Assembly (NCBI GenBank): GCA_964203275.1
Contig: CAXNMF010000018.1
Span: 16,084-80,083, forward strand
DNA length: 64,000 nucleotides
Source of the DNA: Ga0077527 sp945862135
GTDB lineage: Bacteria; Pseudomonadota; Gammaproteobacteria; Burkholderiales; SG8-41
Direction: 5' to 3'
In this document: one piece after another, positions 25,576 to 33,908 of the stretch
Position numbering within the stretch: the first letter of the stretch is position 1
Layout of the letters: each line of letters starts with the position of its first letter
Notes under the pieces: generated by a model
Database searches by the model: none
The model's input: the letters and a program-made list of their open reading frames with translations, nothing else
Told to the model about the DNA's origin: nothing
Position numbers and translations under genes: made by a program

Positions 25576-25620
25576 GCTTTTGACTTTTATTCATTTCAAC
25601 TCTGTGGCCAAAGGTTTTTT

Positions 25621-26577
25621 ATGGTTTTGTTCCTCAATGAAGAGAATGTCAAAGAACTGATCACCATGCCGCTCGCGCTGGAGCAGGTCGAGCGCGCGCT
25701 GAAGGACCGTGCGCTGGGCAAGGCCACGGACCTGCCGCGGACACGTGTGCAGACCACGGCGGGCATCCAGCATGTATTGCAGGCCGCAGCGCCGGAGCTG
25801 GGTTATATCGGCTTCAAGTATTACTTCAGCCCACCCGGCAAACGCGGTGCCACCTATGTGCATCTGATCAGCATGGACAGCGGAAAGCTTGAAGCCATTG
25901 TTGAAGGCGTGTGGCTGGGCATGACGCGCACCGGCGCAGCCAGTGGCGTGGCGTCAAAGTACCTCGCCAATCCCGGCGCTTCGGTACTGGCGCAGATCGG
26001 CGCCGGCTTTCAGGGCATGGGACAGCTTGAAGCCGTGGTCACTGCGCTGAACATTCGCGAAGCACGGGTTTACGCACGCACCCGCGACAAACTCGAGGCC
26101 TGGTGCAAGAAGATGAGCGACAAGCTGGGCATCCCGGTGATTCCTGCAGCGTCCGGCCCCGAAGCGATCAAGGATTCACATGTCGTCAACATCATGACCA
26201 AATCCACAACACCGGTCATCGACGGCGACTGGCTGCAGCCGGGACAGCATGTGAATGCCGCGGGCTCGAATGCGCTGTCACGGCGGGAGATCGACGCAAA
26301 GACTGTAGCGCGCTCGGCACTGATTACCGTGGATTCGCGCGGTACCGCGCGCAATGAATGCGGTGATCTGATTGCCGCTGTCGAAACCGGACACACCAGC
26401 TGGGACGTCCTGACTGAAATTGGCGAAGTGATCACCGGTCGCGCAGCAGGCCGGGCGAACAAAGACGACATCACGCTGTACGAATCACACGGCATGGGCA
26501 TCCAGGACATCTACACTGCAGCAAAGCTGGTCGAGCTGGCGCGGTCGCGCAAGGTCGGCGTCGAACTGCCGATGTGA
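25621..26577 (+). CDS. Ornithine cyclodeaminase/mu-crystallin family protein
   Basis: 318 residues. The dehydrogenase-like fold has the NAD-binding loop GAGFQGMGQ (about residues 124-132) and KYYFSPPGKRG. GSNALSRREID carries the family Asp. Members include ornithine cyclodeaminase, alanine dehydrogenase and ketimine reductases, and the exact activity cannot be assigned here. The only ribosome site is AAAGG, six bases before the ATG, and it lies inside a degenerate CACAGAG repeat (25600-25614). The mobile element may therefore have reshaped translation of this gene. A dehydrogenase gene follows 36 bases downstream. Confidence 0.88.
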   Translation: MVLFLNEENVKELITMPLALEQVERALKDRALGKATDLPRTRVQTTAGIQHVLQAAAPELGYIGFKYYFSPPGKRGATYVHLISMDSGKLEAIVEGVWLGMTRTGAASGVASKYLANPGASVLAQIGAGFQGMGQLEAVVTALNIREARVYARTRDKLEAWCKKMSDKLGIPVIPAASGPEAIKDSHVVNIMTKSTTPVIDGDWLQPGQHVNAAGSNALSRREIDAKTVARSALITVDSRGTARNECGDLIAAVETGHTSWDVLTEIGEVITGRAAGRANKDDITLYESHGMGIQDIYTAAKLVELARSRKVGVELPM

Positions 26578-26587
26578 ATGATCACCA

Positions 26588-26600
26588 TAAATATTTGATT
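26588..26600 (+). promoter_or_regulatory. IHF-like AT-rich motif (TAAATATTTGATT)
   Basis: Exact YAANNNNTTGATW match in the 36-base gap between two genes of one apparent operon, 13 bases before the start at 26614. Confidence 0.35.
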
Positions 26601-26613
26601 ATATTGAGATATT

Positions 26614-27519
26614 ATGACTCCCTCGAATGACGTCATTGGTTTTGTTGGCATCGGCGCAATGGGCACTCCGATGGCGGGCAATCTCGCGCGCGCCGGCTAC
26701 CGAGTGGTTGTATTCGATCTGGATATTGAACGCGCCGAGAAATTGTCGGGTGAACATGGCATCACGATGGCCATGGATCTTGCCGATCTTGGCGCAGCCT
26801 CCAGCATCGTGATCACGATGCTGCCCGACGGCAAAGCCGTACGCGCAGCGTTGTGCGGCGAAAACGACAGCTTCAAAAACTGCGTTCTTGAACGCGCAAA
26901 GCACAATACGCTGGTCATCGACATGAGTTCGTCGTCGCCGATGGGCACGCGTGATCTGGGCGAAGTATTGGCAAAACGCGGTTTGCAGTTCATCGATGCG
27001 CCTGTATCCAACGGCGTCAAAGGTGCCATTGCCGCAACGCTGTCGATCATGGTCGGCGGCGACAAGGCGATATTTGAACGCGTGAAACCCATGCTCGAAA
27101 AAATGGGCAATCAGATTTATTACGCCGGCCCGCTGGGCGCCGGCCACGCGATCAAGGCGCTCAACAATTATGTTTCCGCAGCGGGACTGATCGCCGCCTG
27201 TGAAGCCATGCACGCCGGCCAGGCTTTCGGCATTGATCCGAATGTCATCGTCGACATCATCAACACCTCCAGCGGCATGAACAACACCACCAAAAACAAG
27301 TGCAAACAGTACATGCTCTCCGGCGCCTACAACGCGGGATTCTCCGCAGGACTGATGGCCAAGGACGTACGCACCGCACTGGAAATCGCCGAAGCGATGA
27401 ATACCTCGACTGCATTCGCCAAACCGACGGCCGAAGTCTGGAACGCAATGGAAAAGAAGCTGGGTTTCATTGCCGACCACACCGAGATGCACCGCTTTCT
27501 GTCGAAGACAGATCACTGA
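26614..27519 (+). CDS. 3-hydroxyisobutyrate dehydrogenase-family oxidoreductase
   Basis: 301 residues. The Rossmann domain begins with GFVGIGAMGTPMAGNLARAG (NAD(P) loop). The substrate motif DAPVSNGVKGA is close to the family D-x-PVSGG-x-x-GA. GAGHAIKALNNY contains the catalytic Lys (about residue 180). It oxidises a beta-hydroxyacid to the semialdehyde or reduces it. It is the second gene of a plus-strand run (ocd-like, this gene, an unknown protein, CoA-transferase), suggesting a short degradation pathway for a hydroxyacid. Confidence 0.92.
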   Translation: MTPSNDVIGFVGIGAMGTPMAGNLARAGYRVVVFDLDIERAEKLSGEHGITMAMDLADLGAASSIVITMLPDGKAVRAALCGENDSFKNCVLERAKHNTLVIDMSSSSPMGTRDLGEVLAKRGLQFIDAPVSNGVKGAIAATLSIMVGGDKAIFERVKPMLEKMGNQIYYAGPLGAGHAIKALNNYVSAAGLIAACEAMHAGQAFGIDPNVIVDIINTSSGMNNTTKNKCKQYMLSGAYNAGFSAGLMAKDVRTALEIAEAMNTSTAFAKPTAEVWNAMEKKLGFIADHTEMHRFLSKTDH

Positions 27520-27537
27520 GAACTGCGGCCCGGCATC

Positions 27538-28584
27538 ATGGAAATCTGGCGAGGTAATCATGACGCCGCTTGGGAAACCATTCAGCAGGAACTCGCTGCG
27601 GCGTATCTGAGCGACGGCCTGCCGCTGGTGCCCCCAACGGCGGAGCGCGTCAATGCCATGCTCACCGCCAACCGCTACAAGGCGGATGAAGAAATCGCCA
27701 TGGTCGCGCCAAGTTTTGCGATGGCCACTGCCGTCGACGTCGCCATCTGCGCCGTGATGGCCGGCTGCAAGCCCGAATACTTCCCGGTGTTGGTGGCCGC
27801 CGTCGATGCGTTGGCCGACCCTCAGTTCAACCTGCTCGGCGTCGCCACCACGACCGGATCAGCAACACCCGTTTACATCGTCAGCGGTCCGCTTGCCGCT
27901 CAGCTCGGCATCAACGGCGCCGCCAATGCGCTCGGTTCCGGTCATCGCGCCAACGCCACCATCGGCCGTGCGATGGCGCTGATCCTGCAGAACGTCTGCG
28001 GCGCCAAACCCGGCGAACTCGACATGGCGACCCTGGGCCAGCCCGCCAAATACGCCTGCTGCTTCTCGGAAAACAGCGCGGACAGCCCGTGGCCGCCGTT
28101 GCATGTCGAACGCGGCTTCGCCGCCGATGCCAGCGTGGTCACCGTGGTGGGTATCGCCGGCACCGTAGAGGTCAACGACTCCGACAGCCAGACCGCTGCC
28201 GACATGGCACAGACCTTTGCGCAATCAATGCTGATCGCCGGTGTCGCCGGCGGCTCGGGACTGCTCGGCGGCGGCGAACCTTTATGTATCCTGCCGCCGG
28301 AATGGGTCGACATGTTCCACCGTGAAGGCATGGACAAACAGAAAACCAAGGCCGCAATCTGGGAACGTGCCTGGCTGCCGGTTGAAAAACTCGCGCCAGC
28401 GATGCGCACGCGGCGCATGTCTGCCGGTGCAGATCCAGCCGCCGACATCATTCGTGTCGCCGAAAAACCCGATGACCTGATGATCGTGGTCGCGGGCGGC
28501 GTCGGACGCAAGGCCGCCTACGCGCCGACCTGGGGCGGCACCACCAAAGCCATCAGCCGCGAAATCAAAGTCCGCAAACCATGA
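27538..28584 (+). CDS. Conserved protein of unknown function in a catabolic operon
   Basis: 348 residues, no signal peptide or clear membrane helix. I do not recognise a named family. Visible features are an N-terminal helical part (ETIQQELAAAYLSDGLPLVPPTAERV) and a Cys-containing stretch (AICAVMAGCKPEYFPVLVAAVDAL). Gly/Ala-rich segments follow (NGAANALGSGHRANATIGRA, GVAGGSGLLGGGEPLCILPPEWV), and the C-terminal MIVVAGGVGRKAAYAPTW resembles a nucleotide or cofactor loop. The stop overlaps the next start (ATGA at 28581), so it is translationally coupled to the CoA-transferase and should act in the same pathway. Confidence 0.8.
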   Translation: MEIWRGNHDAAWETIQQELAAAYLSDGLPLVPPTAERVNAMLTANRYKADEEIAMVAPSFAMATAVDVAICAVMAGCKPEYFPVLVAAVDALADPQFNLLGVATTTGSATPVYIVSGPLAAQLGINGAANALGSGHRANATIGRAMALILQNVCGAKPGELDMATLGQPAKYACCFSENSADSPWPPLHVERGFAADASVVTVVGIAGTVEVNDSDSQTAADMAQTFAQSMLIAGVAGGSGLLGGGEPLCILPPEWVDMFHREGMDKQKTKAAIWERAWLPVEKLAPAMRTRRMSAGADPAADIIRVAEKPDDLMIVVAGGVGRKAAYAPTWGGTTKAISREIKVRKP

Positions 28585-29828
28585 ACACAGCCGCCGCAAA
28601 AAAATCCGCAAGGCCGCTCGCCGGCCTGCGCGTGCTCGACATGAGCCGCATCCTCGCCGGGCCCTGGTGTGGACAAGTGCTTGCCGACCTCGGCGCCGAA
28701 GTGATCAAGGTCGAACGGCCCGGCAAAGGCGACGACACCCGCGCCTGGGGTCCGCCCTTCCTGAAGGATCCCGATGGCAAGGACACTTCGGAGTCCGCGT
28801 ATTACCTTTGCGCCAACCGCGGCAAACAGTCTGTCACGCTGGACATCGCCAAACCCGAAGGCCAGAAGATCGCGCGGGAACTCGCGCAACATGCCGACAT
28901 CCTGCTCGAGAACTACAAGGTCGGTGACCTCAAGCGTTACGGTCTCGATTACGACACGCTGTCGGCACTGAACCCGCGCCTCGTTTACTGCTCGATCACC
29001 GGCTTCGGCCAGGACGGCCCGTTCAAGGACCGCGCCGGCTATGATTTCATGGTGCAGGGCATGGGCGGCCTGATGAGCATCACCGGTGAACGTGACGACC
29101 TGCCCGGCGGCGGTCCGCAGAAGGCCGGCGTCGCCATCGCCGATCTGATGACCGGCATGTATTCCACGGTGGCCATCCTCGCCGCCATTGAAGAACGCCA
29201 TAGCAGTGGCCGCGGCCAGCATATCGACATGGCCCTGCTCGACACGCAGGTCGCGTGGCTCGCCAACCAGAATACGAATTACCTGATCGGCGGTGAAGTG
29301 CCGATCCGCATGGGCAACGCGCATCCCAATGTCGTGCCCTATCAAACCTTCCCGACCCAAGACGGCGACGTGATCATCGCCATCGGCAATGACAGCCAGT
29401 TCAAAAAATTCTGTGAGGCCGCAGGCATCCCGGAAACCGGCAGCGATCAACGTTACGCCAGCAATGCGCTGCGCATTGCCAATCGCGATACCTGCATTGC
29501 CGCCATTGCACCGGCAGTCAGACTGAAGACCACCGCAGAATGGATTGCCGTGCTCGAACCGCTGGGCGTGCCCTGCGGCCCGATTCACCGCCTTGATGAC
29601 GTATTCACCAATCCGCAGATCAAACATCGCGGCATGCAGGTCGATGTGCCGCATCCGCTATCCGGTGAAGTGCCGCTGGTCGCCAACCCGATCAAATATT
29701 CACGCACACCATTGAGCTACGACACGCCACCGCCGCTTCTGTCACAGCATACCGATCAGGTGTTGCAGAAACTGCTGGGAAAAAGCGACGCCGAGATTGC
29801 AGCGCTGCGCGCCGCCGGCATCATCTGA
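28581..29828 (+). CDS. Class III CoA-transferase (CaiB/BaiF family)
   Basis: 415 residues. LAGLRVLDMSRILAGPWCGQVLADLGAEVIKVE opens the protein. CANRGKQSVTLDIAKPEGQ and AGYDFMVQGMGGLMSITG follow; the Asp in the latter (about residue 155) is the catalytic carboxylate. HPNVVPYQTFPTQDG and VPCGPIHRLDDVFTNPQ are also typical of the subgroup containing succinyl-CoA:acid transferases. It is coupled to the unknown gene upstream by a 4-base overlap and ends 15 bases before the convergent carbonic anhydrase stop. It shares only family-level similarity with the transferase at 14389. Confidence 0.94.
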   Translation: MNTAAAKKSARPLAGLRVLDMSRILAGPWCGQVLADLGAEVIKVERPGKGDDTRAWGPPFLKDPDGKDTSESAYYLCANRGKQSVTLDIAKPEGQKIARELAQHADILLENYKVGDLKRYGLDYDTLSALNPRLVYCSITGFGQDGPFKDRAGYDFMVQGMGGLMSITGERDDLPGGGPQKAGVAIADLMTGMYSTVAILAAIEERHSSGRGQHIDMALLDTQVAWLANQNTNYLIGGEVPIRMGNAHPNVVPYQTFPTQDGDVIIAIGNDSQFKKFCEAAGIPETGSDQRYASNALRIANRDTCIAAIAPAVRLKTTAEWIAVLEPLGVPCGPIHRLDDVFTNPQIKHRGMQVDVPHPLSGEVPLVANPIKYSRTPLSYDTPPPLLSQHTDQVLQKLLGKSDAEIAALRAAGII

Positions 29829-29843
29829 ACGGAAACGCCGGAC

Positions 29844-30512
29844 TCAGTCGAGCCCGGCCAGCGCCGATACGTAATGCGCAGATGCCTCATCGGCGGATGT
29901 CGCGCTGAATTCCATATCGCGTACAAGGCCGTCGCGCAGACCATAAACCCAGCCATGCACCGTCAGGTCCTGTCCGCGCTCCCAGGCATCCTGCACCATC
30001 GTGGTCTGGCAGACGTTGGCGGCCTGTTCGACCACATTGAGTTCGCAAAGCCGGTCGCCGCGCGCACCTGCATTGGGCAACACCGAAAGCCGCGCTTCGT
30101 GCTTCTGCCGCACGTCCTGCACATGGCGCAGCCAGTTGTCAGCCAGTCCGATTCGGTCGCCGCGCAGCGCGGCGCCGACGCCGCTGCAACCGTAATGGCC
30201 GACGACAATGATGTGTTTGACCTTGAGCACATCGACCGCAAACTGGATCACCGACAGGCAGTTCAGATCGGTGTGAGTGACCACGTTGGCGACGTTGCGA
30301 TGAACGAACAGCTCGCCGGGCAGCAGATCGACAATCTCGTTGGCCGGCACCCGGCTGTCGGAACAGCCGATCCACAGATACTCCGGCGACTGCTGGCGCG
30401 CCAGCTTGCTGAAAAACTCCGGATCCTGAAGACGGATGCGCTCGGACCAGCTGCGGTTGCTTTCAAAAAGGTGCTGGAGTTTTTTCACGGGAAACCATGC
30501 GAAATCTGTCAA
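29844..30512 (-). CDS. can: Beta-class carbonic anhydrase
   Basis: 222 residues. The zinc ligands are all present: Cys50 in GCSDSRVPANE, then His105 and Cys108 in VGHYGCSGV. The Asp52-Arg54 dyad of the same motif completes the active site, and FVHRNVANVV is conserved. The length and sequence match the E. coli Can type. It interconverts CO2 and bicarbonate in the cytoplasm. The start appears to be TTG at 30512, and initiation a few codons downstream is possible. It sits at the boundary between the plus-strand operon and the minus-strand Bug region. Confidence 0.94.
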   Translation of the reverse strand: MTDFAWFPVKKLQHLFESNRSWSERIRLQDPEFFSKLARQQSPEYLWIGCSDSRVPANEIVDLLPGELFVHRNVANVVTHTDLNCLSVIQFAVDVLKVKHIIVVGHYGCSGVGAALRGDRIGLADNWLRHVQDVRQKHEARLSVLPNAGARGDRLCELNVVEQAANVCQTTMVQDAWERGQDLTVHGWVYGLRDGLVRDMEFSATSADEASAHYVSALAGLD

Positions 30513-30556
30513 TTACAGATCCGCATTTTCTCACACACCGTTCAACAAACCGCAGA

Positions 30557-31523
30557 TCAATCCACGCGAACGCCGGAATCCTTGACCACCTTCGCCCACT
30601 TGGTGAATTCAGCGCGCAGGTACTGCGCAAACTCCTCCGGCGTATTGCCGCGGATTTCGAAGGCATCCTGTGCAAAACGCTGGCGCAGATCAGGCTGTTT
30701 CAGCGCGATCAGGGTATCGGCATTGATCTTGCGGATCAGCGCGGCCGGCGTCGCTTTCGGCGCGAGCAGGCCGTACATGTTGTCGACTTCGAAACCGGGA
30801 TAACTCTCTGCCACCGTCGGCACGTTGGGCAGCACGTCGAGACGCTTGATGCTGGTCACCGCAATCGGCACCAGCTTACCGCCGCGCGCCAGCGCGACCA
30901 CCGGCGGCACTGCAGTGAATCCGAGGCGCACTTCGCCGCCGAGCAGCGCGGTCATTGCCGGGCCCGCGCCCTTGTACGGCACGGCCTGGATGTTGGCCTT
31001 GGTGATGGTGCGGAACAGTTCACCCGAAAGATGGCCCGCGGTGCCGATGCCGGGTGAGGCAAAGGGAATCGGCGCAATCTTCGATTGCTGCAGGATGTCT
31101 TTCATGGAGTTGACTGCGGTATACGAAGGATGGCGCGACACCACGGTTGCCGACACGCCGGCAAGCGTGATCGGTGCGAATTCCTTGAACGGATCGTAAC
31201 CGGGATTCTTGTAGAGGCTGGGATTGCAGATGAACACCGAGGTCGTCAGCAGCAGCGTGTAACCATCGGGCAGCGCCTGCCCGACCAGCGCCGTGCCGAT
31301 ATTGCCGCCGGCACCGCCGCGGTTGTCGACCACCACCGGCTGCTTCCACTGTTCCGACAGTTTCTGCCGCGATCAGCCGCGCCACCAGATCCGCAGGCCC
31401 GCCGGCCGCAAACGGCACCACCACGCGCACCGGTTTTTCCGGGTACGCCGCCTGCGCAGAAACCATCGCCGAAAACAACAGGCAACCCGCAATCATTCTT
31501 GAAATCTTCGGTGAAACGTTCAT
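30557..31523 (-). pseudogene. Bug/TctC-family receptor with a +1 frameshift
   Basis: Begins at ATG 31523 with a signal peptide (SRMIAGCLLFSAMVSAQA) and YPEKPVRVVVPFAAGGPADLVARLIA. The frame is then lost near 31365. Removing one base there gives the expected KLSEQWKQPVVVDNRGGAGGNIG, and the downstream frame runs to a stop at 30557. The total of 967 bases equals an intact 321-residue gene plus one base. All other family blocks are present (DGYTLLLT, VPYKGAGPAM). Either a recent pseudogene or an indel in the consensus. It lies upstream of an enolase-superfamily gene on the same strand. Confidence 0.88.
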
Positions 31524-31550
31524 GTCATCCCCCTTTGAATAATATTTTTC

Positions 31551-32729
31551 TCAGCCGCCGATTTCCGGCGACAGCTGGCGCATCACTGCATACAGCGCGT
31601 TCTGTGCTTCAAAACCGATGCCCGGACGCTCGGGTAAACGCAGATAACCATCTTCGACTTTCGCATCATCGGCAAATCCGGCAAACATGCCGAATACGCC
31701 GGGATAGGCTTCGCAGCCGCCTAGGCCGAAACCGCCGACGATATGTAATGTCATCTGGTTGCCGCCGTGCGGAAACACCGACGCCGGCGACCAGCCGCGT
31801 GCATTCAGCATTGCCAGCGTGCGCGCGAACTGCGCGATGCCGTAGGACTGCGGCACGTCGATCTGGATGATGTCGCGGTCGGCGCGCATGCCGCCGAAGG
31901 TGATCAGGTTGCTGATGTCCTGGGTCGAGAACAGATTCTCGCCGGTGCCGATCGGTGATTCATAAATCGCGGCCACTTCGGCAAGCAATGCAAAATCCAG
32001 CGGATCGGTCGGCTCTTCAAACCAGCGCAGCTTGTAGGGCGCCAGCGCTTTGGCATAAGCCAGGGCGCGATTGCGGTCGAAACCGGCATTGGCATCGACT
32101 GCAAGCCGCGAACTGTCGCCGATCAGTTTCAGCGCCGCCTCCAGTCGCGCGATGTCCTCCGGGATGGACATACCGCCGACCTTGATCTTCATCGTGCGGT
32201 AACCCTGCGCGAACTTGTCGCTGATCTCGGCAAGCAGTTCGGGAATGCCTTTACCCGGCGCATACCAGCCGCCGCCGACGTAACAAGGCACTTTATCTAT
32301 CTTATTGTTTTTATTGTATTTTTCTGCAATGGTCCGGTGCAGCGGCTGGCCGGCGATTTTGGCAATGGCATCCCAGCACGCCACTTCGATGGTGCCGATG
32401 GCGACCGAGCGTTCGGTATGGCCGCCGGGTTTTTCCCGCCGCATCATCACCGCAAGAATTTTTTCCGCGTCGAAATTGTCGCCCGCCGCATTGAGCAGCG
32501 CTTCCGGCGGCTCCTTGAGGATGCGCGGAATGAAACGCGCGCGCATCTGCGCGCCGCAGGCGTAACGGCCGGTGGAGTTGAAGGCAAAACCGACAACGGG
32601 TTTGCCGTCGCGAATGACATCGGTGACCACCGCAACCACCGACGTGGTCATTTCACTGAAATCAAAAACCGCGTTGCGCAGATCGGATTTCAGCGCAATC
32701 GCGGTTTCACGAATGTCAGTGATGCGCAT
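31551..32729 (-). CDS. Mandelate racemase/muconate lactonizing enzyme family protein
   Basis: 392 residues. Barrel motifs in order are MKIKVGG (KxK acid/base pair, about 175-180), VDANAG, EEP and GEN for Mg2+, and FPHGGNQ near the C-terminus, in place of the usual HxxxH region. The N-terminal capping domain includes GHTERSVAIGTIEVACWDAIAKIAGQPL. It is probably a sugar-acid or related dehydratase/racemase. An unusual Lys/Asn-rich segment (AEKYNKNNKIDK, about 137-148) is encoded by a 30-base AT-rich stretch unlike the rest of the gene. It is downstream of the Bug receptor at 32900 and upstream of the frameshifted one at 30557. Confidence 0.92.
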   Translation of the reverse strand: MRITDIRETAIALKSDLRNAVFDFSEMTTSVVAVVTDVIRDGKPVVGFAFNSTGRYACGAQMRARFIPRILKEPPEALLNAAGDNFDAEKILAVMMRREKPGGHTERSVAIGTIEVACWDAIAKIAGQPLHRTIAEKYNKNNKIDKVPCYVGGGWYAPGKGIPELLAEISDKFAQGYRTMKIKVGGMSIPEDIARLEAALKLIGDSSRLAVDANAGFDRNRALAYAKALAPYKLRWFEEPTDPLDFALLAEVAAIYESPIGTGENLFSTQDISNLITFGGMRADRDIIQIDVPQSYGIAQFARTLAMLNARGWSPASVFPHGGNQMTLHIVGGFGLGGCEAYPGVFGMFAGFADDAKVEDGYLRLPERPGIGFEAQNALYAVMRQLSPEIGG

Positions 32730-32760
32730 GGCTTCTCAGAGTCATCGCAGGTTAAGGAAT

Positions 32761-32894
32761 CCCTGTAGACCCGTCGCGAGCGGCGCGAAAGCAAGGAGCA
32801 CGGCGCACAGCAACCAAGACATAACCTTAAAGTTAGGCGAGGTTGCGAGCACCGCGCGACGCAGCTTGCGCGCCGCGCAGTAGGGTAAACAGGG
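32761..32894. repeat. Imperfect inverted repeat of unknown type
   Basis: The left arm (32761-32792) begins CCCTGT and contains GCGGCGCGAAAGC. The right arm (32864-32894) read on the minus strand begins CCCTGT and contains GCGGCGCGCAAGC. The 70-base interior is non-coding. It fills the gap between the enolase-type start (32729) and the Bug stop (32900). It may be a small mobile remnant or a structured RNA region. Confidence 0.4.
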
Positions 32895-32899
32895 ATTAC

Positions 32900-33865
32900 T
32901 CAATTGACCTTGATGCCGGCGGCCTTTACGACCTTGGTCCACTTCTCGACCTCGACCTTGACCTGTGCGGCAAACTCGGCCGGCGAACTGCCGATGATGT
33001 CGAAACCGAGGCCTTCGACACGCGCCTTAACATCGGGCTTGGCGATCATCTTGACCACCTCGCTGTGCAGTCGGCTGACAATCGCTTTCGGCGTGCCGGC
33101 GGGCGCCAGCAGGCCCTGCAGCGTATCGGCTTCCTGGCCCTTGAATCCGACTTCAGCCATCGTCGGCACGTCGGCAATCGCGCCGGAACGTTTTGCACTG
33201 GTCACCGCGATGGCACGCAGCCGTCCTGCCTTGATATGCGGCGTTGTCGGCGGCAGTGCGGTGCAGCCGATCTGTACCTGGTTACCGACGACGGCACCCA
33301 CCGCGGGACCGGCACCGCCAAAGGGCACGGTGATGAAATCCAGCTTGGTGGTCAGCTTCAGCAGCTGCGCCGACAGGTCCGGCGTGGTGCCGACGCCCGG
33401 CGTCGCCACCGAGAACTTCTTCGGATCGGCAGACACCAGTGTCAGCAGCTCCTTCATCGTTTTCGCGGCAATTGACGGATGCACCGTGAACACGTTGGGC
33501 GAAGCCGCGACGTTCGAGATCGGTGCGAAGCTCTTGTACGGATCGTACGGAATGCTCTTGTACAAACCCGGATTCACGACAAAGCTGGAACTGACAACGA
33601 TCAGCGTGTGGCCATCCGGCTGGGCGGCAGCTGCCAGCCCCATGCCGATGTTGCCGCCGGCGCCGGCACGGTTATCGACCACAACCTGCTGGCCGATGCC
33701 TTCGGTCAGCTTCTGCGCGACCACGCGCGCAATGGTGTCGGTGGGACCGCCCGCTGCAAACGGCACGATCAAGCGCACCGGACGCGACGGATAATCCTGC
33801 GCCTGCGCAGGGGTTACGGTCGCAATCATGGCGCTTGCCGCCAGCATCCTGAACATCACTTTCAT
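32900..33865 (-). CDS. Bug/TctC-family periplasmic solute-binding protein
   Basis: 321 residues from ATG 33865, which has GGGGAGTG upstream. An in-frame start nine codons earlier lacks the signal. The signal peptide ends at AQAQ. The ligand loop is YPSRPVRLIVPFAAGGPTDTIAR and the second loop VDNRAGAGGNIG. DGHT replaces the usual DGYT and VPFGGAGPAV replaces VPYKG, so the binding pocket differs from most of its neighbours. It is in tandem with another Bug gene 43 bases upstream, and its own stop is next to the inverted repeat at 32761. Confidence 0.93.
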   Translation of the reverse strand: MKVMFRMLAASAMIATVTPAQAQDYPSRPVRLIVPFAAGGPTDTIARVVAQKLTEGIGQQVVVDNRAGAGGNIGMGLAAAAQPDGHTLIVVSSSFVVNPGLYKSIPYDPYKSFAPISNVAASPNVFTVHPSIAAKTMKELLTLVSADPKKFSVATPGVGTTPDLSAQLLKLTTKLDFITVPFGGAGPAVGAVVGNQVQIGCTALPPTTPHIKAGRLRAIAVTSAKRSGAIADVPTMAEVGFKGQEADTLQGLLAPAGTPKAIVSRLHSEVVKMIAKPDVKARVEGLGFDIIGSSPAEFAAQVKVEVEKWTKVVKAAGIKVN

Positions 33866-33908
33866 GGCACTCCCCTTGCATTTATTTTTCATGATGTACC
33901 GCTCCTGC

